Assembly (NCBI RefSeq): GCF_013377885.1
Contig: NZ_JABKAU010000024.1
Span: 1 to 64,000 of the forward strand
From: Hymenobacter lapidiphilus
Lineage (GTDB): Bacteria; Bacteroidota; Bacteroidia; Cytophagales; Hymenobacteraceae
Reading direction: 5' to 3'
DNA: 64,000 nt
Shown here piece by piece: positions 1 to 8,505 of this stretch. The position numbers were made by a program, and so were the translations under genes. The notes beneath the pieces are model-generated. The model searched no databases and was not told where the DNA came from. It saw only the letters and a program-made list of their open reading frames with translations. Position 1 is the first letter of the stretch, and each line of letters begins with the position of its first letter.

Positions 1-1
1 A

Positions 2-256
2 ACTACTACTAAAAACTCATTTGGGGAAGTGTTCTTTACAAGAAATGAATTGGAATGTATGATAGCTTTAAATAATTATTATTATTTATACAGAGTATTT
101 GACTTAAACATAGAATCTCAAACTGGAAGTATTAAAATTTTTAAAGGCAGTGAAAGTATAAATAGTTGCTTTAGCTTTTATACACAAAGTGTGAAAGCTA
201 AAATCAGAACTGATATCAATATTAGTGAAATGAATGTCAAAGATATAAGCCTTTAA
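2..256 (+). CDS. C-terminal fragment of a DUF3883-domain protein, cut by the window edge
   Basis: The reading frame is open to the first base, so this is the 3' end of a longer gene. The visible part begins near the end of a DUF3883-like domain: FFTRNELE, then NNYYYLYRVFDL, then a short lysine/glycine strand, which is how that family usually ends, followed by about 35 residues of unrecognised tail. DUF3883 domains are found at the C-termini of helicases, restriction-type nucleases and other defence-island proteins, but the catalytic part lies outside the window, so no function can be given. The codons are AT-rich (AAA, ATT, AAT, TTA), unlike the GC-rich genes that follow, which suggests recent acquisition. 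A strong hairpin lies 45 bases after the stop. The domain assignment is from pattern memory. Confidence 0.65.
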   Translation, partial: TTTKNSFGEVFFTRNELECMIALNNYYYLYRVFDLNIESQTGSIKIFKGSESINSCFSFYTQSVKAKIRTDINISEMNVKDISL

Positions 257-300
257 ATCACAGCCAGTTGACAAATTATATTAAAAGATACATATCACGC

Positions 301-341
301 AAAGCCCCGCCCGAAGCTTAGTGCTTTGGGCGGGGCTTTGC
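301..341. terminator. Bidirectional intrinsic terminator
   Basis: A 12-bp stem, AAAGCCCCGCCC against GGGCGGGGCTTT, with a loop of about 15 bases. It sits between the stop of the DUF3883 fragment (+) and the stop of the aldehyde dehydrogenase (-), so it can serve both convergent genes. It also coincides with the change from AT-rich to GC-rich sequence. Confidence 0.75.
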
Positions 342-374
342 GTTGCGGGCTGCCGTAGTGCAGCCAAACGGCTA

Positions 375-1916
375 CTAAATATTCTCAGGCAGCCGGATAG
401 CGTCGCCGAAGTTGCCTAGGATGGGCTTGTCGCCTTGCGTTACGGCTTCCACCAGCAGCGCGCCGCCCACGAAGGCGCCCTTCCACGACTCGCCGAGGCC
501 ACCGAACACTTCGGCCCGGTCGCCGCGGGAGCGGAGCTGGTTGAGGCCCACTTTGAAGGCGCGCACCTCCTTGGCCGTGCGCGCGGCCAGCTTGGCATCG
601 TCAGAAGCAATGGCGGCCACCAGCGCCCCGTTGCTAATGTTCATCTCGCCCACCAGCTCCTCCACCCTATCCACCAGAATGATGCTGTCGATGGGGCCGA
701 AGGGCTCCTTGAAGTACAGCTCGCTCTGGCGCGGCAGGTTCACCAGCGCCCGCGGGGCGCGGTAGGCACTCCGGTCCTGGCCGGGCAGGAACAGCGCGTC
801 GTCGAGCTGGCCCTCGTAGATGGGCGTGGCCCCAGTTTTGAGCGCGTCCTGGTACAGCCGATCGAGGTCCTGAGCCTGAGCGGCGTTGATGACGGGGCCG
901 AACGCCAGGTCGGGCAGCGCGTCGCCGGGCGCATCAACCAGCGTGGGGTTGCCGATTTTCAGCTCGCGAATAGTATTCCAGTACGTTTCCAGAAACTGCG
1001 GGAACAGGCGCCGCTCTACCACGAAGCGCACGTAGGCCGTGCAGCGCTGCTTGCCGTAGTCGTAGCCCTTGCGCAGCTGCTGAGCCATAGCGTCCCAGTC
1101 GGAGTAGTCCCAGATGCCGTAGGTGTTCACGCCCTCCATTTCCAGCATGTAGCGCTTGTCGTTCTGCACCAGCGCATCGGCAATGTTGCGGCCGTTGTAG
1201 CGCCCACCCACGAAACTCAGGCAATCCACGGCCGCGTGGCGCACCAGCACGTCGCTCAGCTCGCCGCCCGAGCCGCTGACCAGCGTCACCGGCAAACCGC
1301 AGCGGCGGGCAATGGCAAACGTTAGGCTCAACGAAATGAAGCCGCCGTCAGTAGGCGTTTTAGCGATGACCGCGTTGCCGCACAGCGCCTGCACCAGCAC
1401 CGCGTGCAGCAGCACCGACATGGGGTAGTTCCAGGAGGCAATGTTGCTGACGAGGCCCAGCGGCGTGCGCTTGCCGAGCATGCCCTCGATGTTGTCCACG
1501 TACCACTGCACGCCGTCGATGGCGCGGTCGATATCGGTGAAGCCCAGCTTGTAGGTCTTGCCGATTTCCCACATCAGCAGCTTGCCCACCAGCTCGACGT
1601 GGGGCTGCAGCTGGGTCAGGCAGTCCTGCACCCGGCGCTTGCGCTCATCCAGGTCGGTGTTGGCCCAGGCGGCGGCTTCGGCCTTGGCGGCCTGCACGGC
1701 GCGCAAAGCGGTGGCCTCATCGAGCATCGGCAGGCGGCCAATCACGCTCCCATCGATGGGCGAGATGAAGTCGCGGGGTTTGCCCGGCTCCTGCCAGCGG
1801 CCTTCCAGCAGGTTCAGGAAACTGGTGCCGTCGGGCGCGAATATTTCGGGCGCGGCGGCTTTGGTCTGGGCTAGCAGGTGGGCAAATTCGACCTGGGGAG
1901 AAACGATTTTGGGCAT
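375..1916 (-). CDS. Aldehyde dehydrogenase family protein
   Basis: A 513-residue NAD(P)-dependent aldehyde dehydrogenase of normal length, expected to oxidise an aldehyde to the carboxylic acid in the cytosol. The oxyanion asparagine is in ASWNYP (about residue 163), the general-base glutamate in LEMEG (about 259) and the catalytic cysteine in GKQRCTA (about 292). The motif around the glutamate is unusual: most family members have LELGG, here it reads LEMEG. The start is an ATG. The gene stands alone, with about 240 bases of non-coding sequence upstream and a shared terminator downstream. The substrate cannot be deduced. Confidence 0.9.
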   Translation of the reverse strand: MPKIVSPQVEFAHLLAQTKAAAPEIFAPDGTSFLNLLEGRWQEPGKPRDFISPIDGSVIGRLPMLDEATALRAVQAAKAEAAAWANTDLDERKRRVQDCLTQLQPHVELVGKLLMWEIGKTYKLGFTDIDRAIDGVQWYVDNIEGMLGKRTPLGLVSNIASWNYPMSVLLHAVLVQALCGNAVIAKTPTDGGFISLSLTFAIARRCGLPVTLVSGSGGELSDVLVRHAAVDCLSFVGGRYNGRNIADALVQNDKRYMLEMEGVNTYGIWDYSDWDAMAQQLRKGYDYGKQRCTAYVRFVVERRLFPQFLETYWNTIRELKIGNPTLVDAPGDALPDLAFGPVINAAQAQDLDRLYQDALKTGATPIYEGQLDDALFLPGQDRSAYRAPRALVNLPRQSELYFKEPFGPIDSIILVDRVEELVGEMNISNGALVAAIASDDAKLAARTAKEVRAFKVGLNQLRSRGDRAEVFGGLGESWKGAFVGGALLVEAVTQGDKPILGNFGDAIRLPENI

Positions 1917-2160
1917 AACAGAAGCAGGTGTTAGGTTGGATTGGGCCGAAGAACCGGCCTCGGTGGCGGCGCATCAAGGTACGCGCTTCGGACGGTTTGC
2001 CCGAACCTGCTTACGTAAACGGTTACGCCGCTCGTAACCGTCTTGTACACTTGAGCTTATTGAACAGTCCTGCACCGCAATAGTTAGCGGCCTGCTGTTG
2101 CCGGCGTTAGCAGGTCAGCTATTCGCACTGTTTACTAGCAGAACTCCGACTGGGGCTCCC

Positions 2161-2394
2161 CTACCCGCCCAGCCGCCGCCACAGTGCCAGCAGCAAGCTC
2201 AACACGGCGCTGATGAGCAGCATCGACACCCACGGCACATACAGCCGGAAGCCCGGCCGCTCCACCCGCACATCGCCCGGCAGCCGCCCGAACCAACTGA
2301 ACCACCCCGAGCCGCCCCCCAGCCACAGCAGGGCCCCAAGCAGCATCAGGCCTAGGCCGAGCAGGAAAATGGTTTTACCTAGTTGGGGAGACAT
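2161..2394 (-). CDS. DUF2905 family small membrane protein
   Basis: A 77-residue protein with two hydrophobic helices (about residues 7-27 and 52-70) joined by a loop reading GRLPGDVRVERPGFRLY. That loop, with its LPGD motif, is the signature of the DUF2905 family of small bacterial inner-membrane proteins, and the length matches the family. The role is unknown. The ATG start is followed by a short hydrophilic N-terminus. Downstream on the same strand is only the gap before the aldehyde dehydrogenase; upstream lies a palindromic repeat that separates it from topB. Confidence 0.85.
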   Translation of the reverse strand: MSPQLGKTIFLLGLGLMLLGALLWLGGGSGWFSWFGRLPGDVRVERPGFRLYVPWVSMLLISAVLSLLLALWRRLGG

Positions 2395-2418
2395 GGAAAA
2401 TAGATGCGTGAGGAAATA

Positions 2419-2525
2419 AAAAGAACGTCATGCTGAGCGGAGCTGAAGCATCTCTACCGCTTCAAGTGAACAGTTACAACGAAGCGGTAGAGATGCTTCG
2501 GCTCCGCTCAGCATGACGTTCTTTT
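2419..2525. repeat. GTCATGCTGAGC-type palindromic repeat, copy 1
   Basis: Two arms of about 45 bases are inverted copies: GTCATGCTGAGCGGAGC, a GAAGCATCTCTACCGCTTC block, a spacer, then the complements. It lies between DUF2905 and topB. The same core recurs at 24862, 39837, 60964 and, with a different inner block, 19782 and 61386. It may act as a transcript-end hairpin. Confidence 0.85.
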
Positions 2526-2547
2526 TGCGTCGACTTCTCAGACCAAC

Positions 2548-5103
2548 TTACCCCTGCCCAAACACCGGCTCAATGCGCCCTTCGGCCCCAATTTGCAGCA
2601 CGGCCTCGTAGCGGTTGCCGGTCTTGGTGGATACGAAGCCCCGGATGACGCCGGTTTTACCCTTGCGCAGCAGCTGATTCATCTGGGCGTCGGTGAGGGT
2701 TTTGCCGCCCCAGGCGAAGGGCACCCGGAACTGGCAGTCTTCGCGGAAGCGGGAGCAACCCCAGGCACTGCTGCCCCGCAGCATCTGGCCCAGCCGGCAG
2801 ACGGGGCAGGGTATCTGGCCGGGGTCGGTACTGGTGGTGGGCTTACTTTCGGCGGCCCGCGCCAGCTCCAGCGTGCGGGCGGGCGTGAGCACAATGGCGG
2901 CGTCGAACTTGTTGCCATCGTCGTCCAGGAAGCCCTTCATCACCTGGGTACGGCCCTTTTTGAGCAGGTCGCCCGCTTGCTTGTCAGTAATCTTTTTGCC
3001 CTCGAATTCGGTCGGCAACCGGAACTGGCAGCCTTCCTTCCAACGCGAGCAGCCAAACGCCGCTTTGCCCCGCAGCACGTGTCCGGTACCACAAGCCGGA
3101 CAAGTCCCAAGTGCTCCGGGCATGGCTGGGGTAGCTGCCGCTTTGGGAACTGGTGCCGCGGCTTTGCCAGCGGTGGCCCCCGCTTTACCAGCAGGAACGG
3201 AGCCGGCAGGCGGGGCCGTGGTGCTGATGGCGCGGCCGGAGCCGTCCTGCTTCACTTCCTGCACCATTTCGCGCACCAGCTGCTTTAACTCCCCCAGAAA
3301 CTGCTCCTGGTCCAGCTCGCCGCCTTCAATCTGGCGCAGCTTCTTCTCCCACTGCCCCGTCAGCTCCGCCGACTTCAGGGTGGGGTTGCGGATGAGACCA
3401 ATCAGCTCGACGCCGGTGGGCGTGGGCACAATTTTCTTTTTGTCGCGGATAATGTAGCCGCGCTTGAACAGCGTTTCGATGATGGCGGCGCGGGTGGAGG
3501 GGCGGCCGATGCCGTTTTCCTTCATGGCGAGGCGCAGCTCGTCGTCGTCCACGTTGCGGCCGGCCGTTTCCATGCCGCGCAGCAGCATGGCCTCGGTGTA
3601 GTCGCGCGGGGCCTGGGTTTGCTTGGCGTCGAGGCGGGGCTGGTGGGGGCCGGTTTCGTCCTTCACGAAGGCCGGCAGCACGGTGCCCACCACGTCGTCG
3701 TCGTCGCTGCTACTGCTGCTCCGCTTCTCGTTGGCCACGGTTTGCTTCTCGGGGTCGCCGTACACCTCGCGCCAGCCGGGGCTCAGAATCTGCCGGCCCC
3801 GGACCCGGAACGTGAGGCCCGCCACGTCGGCCGTTACGGTGGTGTTCGACACTTCGCAATCGGGGTAAAACGCGGCCAGGAAGCGGCGCACGATGATGTC
3901 GTACACCCGCTGTTCGTTGCCGCCGAGGCCGTTCGCATTAGCGCCGGTCGGGATGATGGCGTGGTGGTCGGTTACTTTGTTGTTGTTGAAGACCTTGGCG
4001 CTCTTGCGGATTTTAGCCGCCAGCAGCGGGGCCGTGAGGGCCGCGTAATTGCCCAGCCCGCGCAGGATGCCGGCAATTTTGGGGTACTGGTCGTCGGGCA
4101 GAAACGTGGTGTCGACGCGCGGATAGCTCACCACTTTCTTCTCGTAGAGGCCCTGCACCGTTTTCAGCGTATCCTCGGCCGAGAGGCCTAGCTGGTTGTT
4201 GCACTGCACCTGCAACGAGGTCAGGTCGAACAGCGCGGGCGGACTCTCCAGGGCCTTTTTGATGATGACGCTGGTGACGGTCAGCGGCTGGCCGGTTACG
4301 CGAGCCAGGGCCTCGTCGGCCTCCTGCTGGGTCACGAAGTAGCCGCGGGCCTTGAGCCGCGCTTTTTCGTCGGGCTCATCGTCGTCTTTGCCCGGTTTTA
4401 CTACCGCCACGTGGCTGAACATGGTGCTCCGATATTCGGCGCGCAGTACCCAATAGGGCTCGGGCCGGAAGTTCTGGATTTCGTGAAAACGGTCGACCAG
4501 CAGCGCCAGCGTGGGCGTTTGCACCCGTCCGATGCTGAGCACCTGCCGCTGGCCGGGCGCATACTTGAGCGTGAACAGCCGCGTCGCGTTCAGGCCTAGC
4601 AGCCAGTCGCCCACCGCCCGGCTTTTACCGGCCTGGTAAAGCGAGTCGAACTCGGAACCCTCGCGCAGGTTCTGGAAACCCTGGCGGATGGCTTCCTCGG
4701 TGAGCGAGGAAATCCAGAGGCGCTTGGTGGGCTTGCGGTACTTGGCCTCCATCAACACCCAGCGCTGAATCACCTCCCCTTCCTGGCCCGCGTCGCCGCA
4801 GTTTACTACCTCGTCGGCGGCGGCCAGCAGGCGCTTGATAACGGCAAACTGGCGCACCACCCCATCATCGCGCAGCATGAGCTTGATGCCGAACTGCTCG
4901 GGCACCATGGGCAAATCGTGGATGCTCCAGCGCTTCCACTCGGGGCGGTAGTCCTCAGGCTCGCGTAGCTGGCAGAAGTGGCCGAACGTCCAGGTTACCT
5001 GGTAGCCGTTGCCCTCGTAGTAGCCATCCATTCGGCGGTCGGCGCCGAGTACGTGGGCAATTTCGCGGGCCACGCTGGGCTTTTCGGCAATGCAGACAAT
5101 CAC
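2548..5103 (-). CDS. topB: DNA topoisomerase III
   Basis: An 851-residue type IA topoisomerase that passes single DNA strands through transient breaks and decatenates replication and recombination intermediates. The TOPRIM domain opens the protein (AEKPSVA at residues 6-12, the acidic GDAGQEGE cluster at about 103-110). The active-site tyrosine is in SYPRVDTT (about 327). A poly-Ser/Asp linker follows near residue 460. The C-terminus carries two topoisomerase zinc-finger-like repeats, each CPxC...GCSR...C (about 690-720 and 790-820), and a Gly/Ala/Lys-rich linker. The start codon is GTG, giving MIVCIAEKPS, the usual beginning of the family. It is longer than the E. coli protein because of the C-terminal repeats. 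Confidence 0.95.
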   Translation of the reverse strand: MIVCIAEKPSVAREIAHVLGADRRMDGYYEGNGYQVTWTFGHFCQLREPEDYRPEWKRWSIHDLPMVPEQFGIKLMLRDDGVVRQFAVIKRLLAAADEVVNCGDAGQEGEVIQRWVLMEAKYRKPTKRLWISSLTEEAIRQGFQNLREGSEFDSLYQAGKSRAVGDWLLGLNATRLFTLKYAPGQRQVLSIGRVQTPTLALLVDRFHEIQNFRPEPYWVLRAEYRSTMFSHVAVVKPGKDDDEPDEKARLKARGYFVTQQEADEALARVTGQPLTVTSVIIKKALESPPALFDLTSLQVQCNNQLGLSAEDTLKTVQGLYEKKVVSYPRVDTTFLPDDQYPKIAGILRGLGNYAALTAPLLAAKIRKSAKVFNNNKVTDHHAIIPTGANANGLGGNEQRVYDIIVRRFLAAFYPDCEVSNTTVTADVAGLTFRVRGRQILSPGWREVYGDPEKQTVANEKRSSSSSDDDDVVGTVLPAFVKDETGPHQPRLDAKQTQAPRDYTEAMLLRGMETAGRNVDDDELRLAMKENGIGRPSTRAAIIETLFKRGYIIRDKKKIVPTPTGVELIGLIRNPTLKSAELTGQWEKKLRQIEGGELDQEQFLGELKQLVREMVQEVKQDGSGRAISTTAPPAGSVPAGKAGATAGKAAAPVPKAAATPAMPGALGTCPACGTGHVLRGKAAFGCSRWKEGCQFRLPTEFEGKKITDKQAGDLLKKGRTQVMKGFLDDDGNKFDAAIVLTPARTLELARAAESKPTTSTDPGQIPCPVCRLGQMLRGSSAWGCSRFREDCQFRVPFAWGGKTLTDAQMNQLLRKGKTGVIRGFVSTKTGNRYEAVLQIGAEGRIEPVFGQG

Positions 5104-5250
5104 AGATTTTCGCTGATTTGGTCGCTGATGAGGCTGATTTGAAGGTCAGCGCGGAAGCAACAAATATAGCACGCGAAAAGGTCGGTTGGGCCGCCGGGCC
5201 GGGCGCGACCAGCGCAGCCGACGGCTCGCGGACTCGTTGAAGTAAAAAGA

Positions 5251-5284
5251 AAAAACCCTCCCTACAAGGCGTAGGAAGGGTTTT
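5251..5284 (-). terminator. Intrinsic terminator of tRNA-Lys
   Basis: Read on the minus strand, AAAACCCTTCCTAC pairs with a GTAGGGAGGGTTTTT arm and ends in a T-run. It starts directly at the encoded CCA of the tRNA. Confidence 0.75.
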
Positions 5285-5359
5285 GGTGATCCCGCTGGGA
5301 TTCGAACCCAGGACCCATACATTAAAAGTGTATTGCTCTACCAGCTGAGCTACAGAATC
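5284..5359 (-). tRNA. tRNA-Lys (anticodon TTT)
   Basis: On the minus strand a full 76-base cloverleaf can be read: acceptor arm GATTCTG against CGGGATC (two G-T pairs), a D-arm with AGCTCAGCTGGTAGAGCA, anticodon loop CTTTTAA, T-arm CTGGGTTCGAATCCCAG, discriminator A and an encoded CCA. The anticodon TTT reads lysine codons AAA and AAG. Confidence 0.95.
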
Positions 5360-5439
5360 AGTTTCTTTGTACTGGCAACCCGCCCTTGTGGCTGATTGTG
5401 GCACAAAAGTAGAGTCCTGGATTTAACTGTGCAACTGTT

Positions 5440-6156
5440 TTGCTCAAAAAAGCCCCCCTTTTTTTCCTGCTCCTCCTGAGTCTCGCCCAACCGATTCAGG
5501 CCCAAAATGTTAGTCCGGCGCTTCAAAAAGCCGATTCGCTGTACGAGGCCGGGCAGGTGGCCCAGGCTTACCCCTGGTACCGGCAGGCCCGCAACCACGA
5601 CGGACTGCAATCGGGCCGGCAGGCGCTGCGCATGGCCTACACCCAGGAGGCGCTGGGTCATTATCCGGCCGCCCTCTACTACCTGAGCGTGTCGCAGAGC
5701 CTAGAGCCACGCTACGCTACCTGGCAGAAGATGGTGAGCCTCGCCCAGGAGCATCGCCTGACGGGCTACCCCGACACCTGGCGGCAGAACCTATTTATTG
5801 CGCTGCAACGCTACTACTACCGCCTGCTACAGGGGCTATTGCTGCTGGCCGTGGTGGCTGGGGCGGCCCTGCTGCTGCGCCGCCGCACCGCCGACCGGGT
5901 CTGGTGGGTTGTGTACGGCGGCTACTTACTAGGCGTGGGCCTGGCGCTGAACGTGCTGGCTCCCGGCCGGATGGGGCTGGTAGCCCGCGCCCGCGCCCCA
6001 CTTATGGCCGGCCCCAGCGCCGGGGCCACCTGGCTGACCACCGCTGCCGCCGGCGACCGGTTCGAGGTGTTGGGCCGGCAGGATCTGTGGTACCGGGTGC
6101 GTTGGCAGGAGCGCGAGGCCTACATCCGCCGCCGTAACCTGCTGCTGGTGGAGTAA
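5440..6156 (+). CDS. Membrane-anchored protein with TPR-like N-terminus and SH3-type C-terminal domain
   Basis: A 238-residue protein with a signal peptide ending near AQPIQAQ. Residues 25-110 contain TPR-like helices (ADSLYEAGQVAQAYPWYRQA, then EALGHYPAALYYL). Two transmembrane helices follow (about 128-145 and 155-173). The C-terminus (about 178-238) resembles a bacterial SH3 fold. This arrangement is like the BatE proteins of the Bacteroidota aerotolerance (bat) cluster, but no other bat gene is nearby. No ATG is available: the frame is closed upstream at 5410 and the first plausible start is TTG at 5440, giving MLKKAPLFFLLLLSLAQ. The function is not known. Confidence 0.75.
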   Translation: MLKKAPLFFLLLLSLAQPIQAQNVSPALQKADSLYEAGQVAQAYPWYRQARNHDGLQSGRQALRMAYTQEALGHYPAALYYLSVSQSLEPRYATWQKMVSLAQEHRLTGYPDTWRQNLFIALQRYYYRLLQGLLLLAVVAGAALLLRRRTADRVWWVVYGGYLLGVGLALNVLAPGRMGLVARARAPLMAGPSAGATWLTTAAAGDRFEVLGRQDLWYRVRWQEREAYIRRRNLLLVE

Positions 6157-6402
6157 CAGTATGAGCAGGTTATAATGCTCGCAAAAAAATACAATCAACT
6201 AACAATCAGGCATTTAAAACTAACGATAGAAAATATAATCAAAGGTTTAACAGGGAAATTTAAATTTTAAAAGATGTGTATTCGGGGCAACATCGGCACA
6301 AACTGGCACCGGAGTTGCAATTGCTCTATCAGAAGCCCGCAGCCGGATTGGCTGGCTGTCGGACACCATTTCTGCAAACAGCACTTTCCCCTTACATACG
6401 CC
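6157..6402. other. AT-rich intergenic promoter region
   Basis: This 246-base gap contains a markedly AT-rich tract (about 6165-6275) upstream of the small secreted protein at 6403. It probably holds that gene's promoter, but I see no clear TAnnTTTG element at a convincing distance and no other feature. Confidence 0.4.
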
Positions 6403-6828
6403 ATGAAAAAGCTCCTCATTCTCCTTGCTGCCTTCTCGATTTCTGCCGCCGCTTCAGCCCAGACCACTCCGGTAAAAACCGTTCGTGGCCAATACCAGAA
6501 GAGCCAGAAGCAAGACCTGACTCCTGAGCAGCGCGCCGACCGCGCCGCACAGAAGCTCACCAAAAGCCTCAACCTATCGGCCGCTCAGGGGCAGCAGGTG
6601 CGCCAGTTGCAACTGGCCCGTATCCAGCAGCAGCAGGCTTACAAAGGCCAGGCCGGTCCGGCTGCCAAAGCCGACAGAAAGGCGCGCCACCAGGCCATGA
6701 AGGGCCAACGGGCCCAGTACGACGCCCAGCTCAAGCAAATCCTGAGTGCCGACCAGTACACCAAGTATGCGCAGATGCAGGCCGACAAAAAGGCCAAGCA
6801 CCAGGCCAAGCGCCAGAATAAGGGCTAA
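6403..6828 (+). CDS. Small secreted helical protein, Spy/CpxP- or DUF4890-like
   Basis: A 141-residue protein with a clear signal peptide (MKKLLILLAAF, cleavage after ASAQ). The mature part is highly charged and helical, rich in Lys, Gln and Ala, with LTPEQRADRAAQKLTKSLNLSAAQ and LKQILSADQYTKY. That pattern, an LTxEQ segment followed by a helix ending in LxxxQ, resembles Bacteroidota DUF4890 and periplasmic Spy/CpxP-type chaperones, although the second LTPEQ-like element is only approximate. The frame is open further upstream, but the ATG at 6403 gives the correct signal peptide. A strong hairpin follows. It may be an envelope stress protein, which is an inference from fold only. Confidence 0.75.
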   Translation: MKKLLILLAAFSISAAASAQTTPVKTVRGQYQKSQKQDLTPEQRADRAAQKLTKSLNLSAAQGQQVRQLQLARIQQQQAYKGQAGPAAKADRKARHQAMKGQRAQYDAQLKQILSADQYTKYAQMQADKKAKHQAKRQNKG

Positions 6829-6848
6829 CCTGACAGTTCATCGACCAC

Positions 6849-6896
6849 ATAAGCGACAGGGCCCCGACGAATAATCGTCGGGGCCCTGTCGCTTAT
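6849..6896. terminator. Long terminator hairpin
   Basis: A 21-bp perfect stem (ATAAGCGACAGGGCCCCGACG against its complement) with a small AATAAT-centred loop. It separates the convergent small secreted protein (+) and amino-acid permease (-), so it can end both transcripts. There is no strong U-run. Confidence 0.7.
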
Positions 6897-6949
6897 ATGG
6901 TTATTGATGCCCCTCCTGCCTGTGCGGGCAGTGCCTGCCGGCGCTGGGG

Positions 6950-8419
6950 CTATTGCGCCTGCTGCGCGGCGGCGGCGGCCCGGGCCTGCTGGCCCAGCTT
7001 GCTGTGCTTACGGCCGTAGCCGTAGTAAATGGCCAGTCCGATAGCCAGCCAAACGGCCAGCCGCAGCCAGGTTTCCCAAGGCATCGACACCATCATCACA
7101 AGGCAGGTGAGGATGCCCAGAATGGGCACCAGCGGCACCCAGGGCGTACGGAAAGGGCGGGGCGCGTCGGGCTCGCGCTTGCGCATGATGAGCACGCCCG
7201 CGCACACCATCACGAAGGCCAGTAGCGTGCCGATGCTCGTCATTTCGCCCACTACCGAGATGGGCACGAAGCCCGCGAACAGGGCAATGAACAGGCCCAG
7301 CAGCAGGTTGGACTGCAGCGGCGTGCGAAACCGCTCGTTGATGCGGGCAAACACCGGGGGCAGCAGTCCATCTTTGGCCATGCTGAAAAACACCCGGCTC
7401 TGGCCCAGCAAATCCACCAGAATAACAGACGTGTAACCAATGATGATGGCCAGAATAACCGCTCCCGACAGCCAGGCGTAGGGCGTTTTTTCGATGGCAA
7501 TGGCCACCGGCGCGGCGCTGTTCTTGAACTCGGTGTAGTTGGCCAAACCCGTCATCACGTAGCCGAAAAGCACGAATAGCACGGTGCAGACCGCCAGCGA
7601 GCCGAGGATGCCGATGGGCAGGTTGCGCTGCGGATTCTTGGTTTCCTGCGCCATCGTGGCCACGATGTCGAAGCCGATGAACACGAAGAAAATGACGCCC
7701 GCCCCGCGCAATATTCCGCTCCAGCCAAACTCGCCGAACGTGCCGGTGTTGGCCGGAATATAGGGCTGGTAGTTGGCGGGGTCGATGTACTGCCAGCCCA
7801 GGCCGATGAACACCAGCACCACGGCCACTTTCAGCGTAACCACCAGCGCATTGAACCACGCCGAGCCGGCCGTCCCCCGGATGATGATGAGCGTAATGGC
7901 CAGCACAATGAGCATGGCCGGCACGTTCACCAGCCCATGCACCTCGGCGCCACTGGCCAGCGTGGCCGTTTCGAACGGCGACATAACCAGCTGCGGGGGC
8001 AGGTGGATGCCGTACTTGGCCAGGAAATTGAGCAGATACTGCGACCAGCTGATGGCCACCGTAGCCGCGCCCACCGAATATTCGAGTACCAGATCCCAGC
8101 CGATAATCCAGGCAAAAAGCTCGCCCATGGTGGCGTAGGCGTAGGTGTAGGCCGAACCCGAAACCGGCACCATGGAGGCAAACTCGGCGTAGCACAGGGC
8201 CGAAAATGCGCAGCCCACAGCCGCCACGATAAACGAGAGCGTGATGGCCGGGCCGGCGTTGTTGGCGGCGGCAATGCCGGTGAGTGAGAACAGCCCGGCC
8301 CCGATAATTACGCCGACGCCGATGGTAATGAGGTTGAAGCCGTTGAGGCTTCGTTTGAGGGTGTTGCTGCCGGTTTCGGCCGCTTCCTGCCGCAGCAGTT
8401 CCAATGATTTCTTAAGCAT
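6950..8419 (-). CDS. APC-superfamily amino-acid permease (cationic amino-acid transporter type)
   Basis: A 489-residue integral membrane protein with about 12 transmembrane helices. The first helix carries the APC signature IGVGVIIGAGLFSLTG (about residues 33-48), followed by the family's AGPAITLSF and CYAEFASMVPVSGSAYTYAY motifs. Length and motifs match the cationic amino-acid transporter/YfnA group, which imports amino acids by proton symport. The C-terminus is a short Lys/Ala/Gln-rich tail. It stands alone on the minus strand, divergent from nothing close; the next gene upstream (monooxygenase) runs in the same direction and ends 86 bases before its start. The exact substrate is not visible. 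Confidence 0.92.
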   Translation of the reverse strand: MLKKSLELLRQEAAETGSNTLKRSLNGFNLITIGVGVIIGAGLFSLTGIAAANNAGPAITLSFIVAAVGCAFSALCYAEFASMVPVSGSAYTYAYATMGELFAWIIGWDLVLEYSVGAATVAISWSQYLLNFLAKYGIHLPPQLVMSPFETATLASGAEVHGLVNVPAMLIVLAITLIIIRGTAGSAWFNALVVTLKVAVVLVFIGLGWQYIDPANYQPYIPANTGTFGEFGWSGILRGAGVIFFVFIGFDIVATMAQETKNPQRNLPIGILGSLAVCTVLFVLFGYVMTGLANYTEFKNSAAPVAIAIEKTPYAWLSGAVILAIIIGYTSVILVDLLGQSRVFFSMAKDGLLPPVFARINERFRTPLQSNLLLGLFIALFAGFVPISVVGEMTSIGTLLAFVMVCAGVLIMRKREPDAPRPFRTPWVPLVPILGILTCLVMMVSMPWETWLRLAVWLAIGLAIYYGYGRKHSKLGQQARAAAAAQQAQ

Positions 8420-8505
8420 AAAACAAGGAAGAATGGACCCTGCTTGCCGCGGGGCCCATTCGGGTAAGAAAATTACGGGCCGGGAGTGGCCCGCGGAATG
8501 TTAAC

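Noticed and set aside
435..1325. A 296-codon frame antisense to the aldehyde dehydrogenase
   Set aside because: Rich in His, Arg and Ala with no domain; typical antisense shadow of a GC-rich gene.
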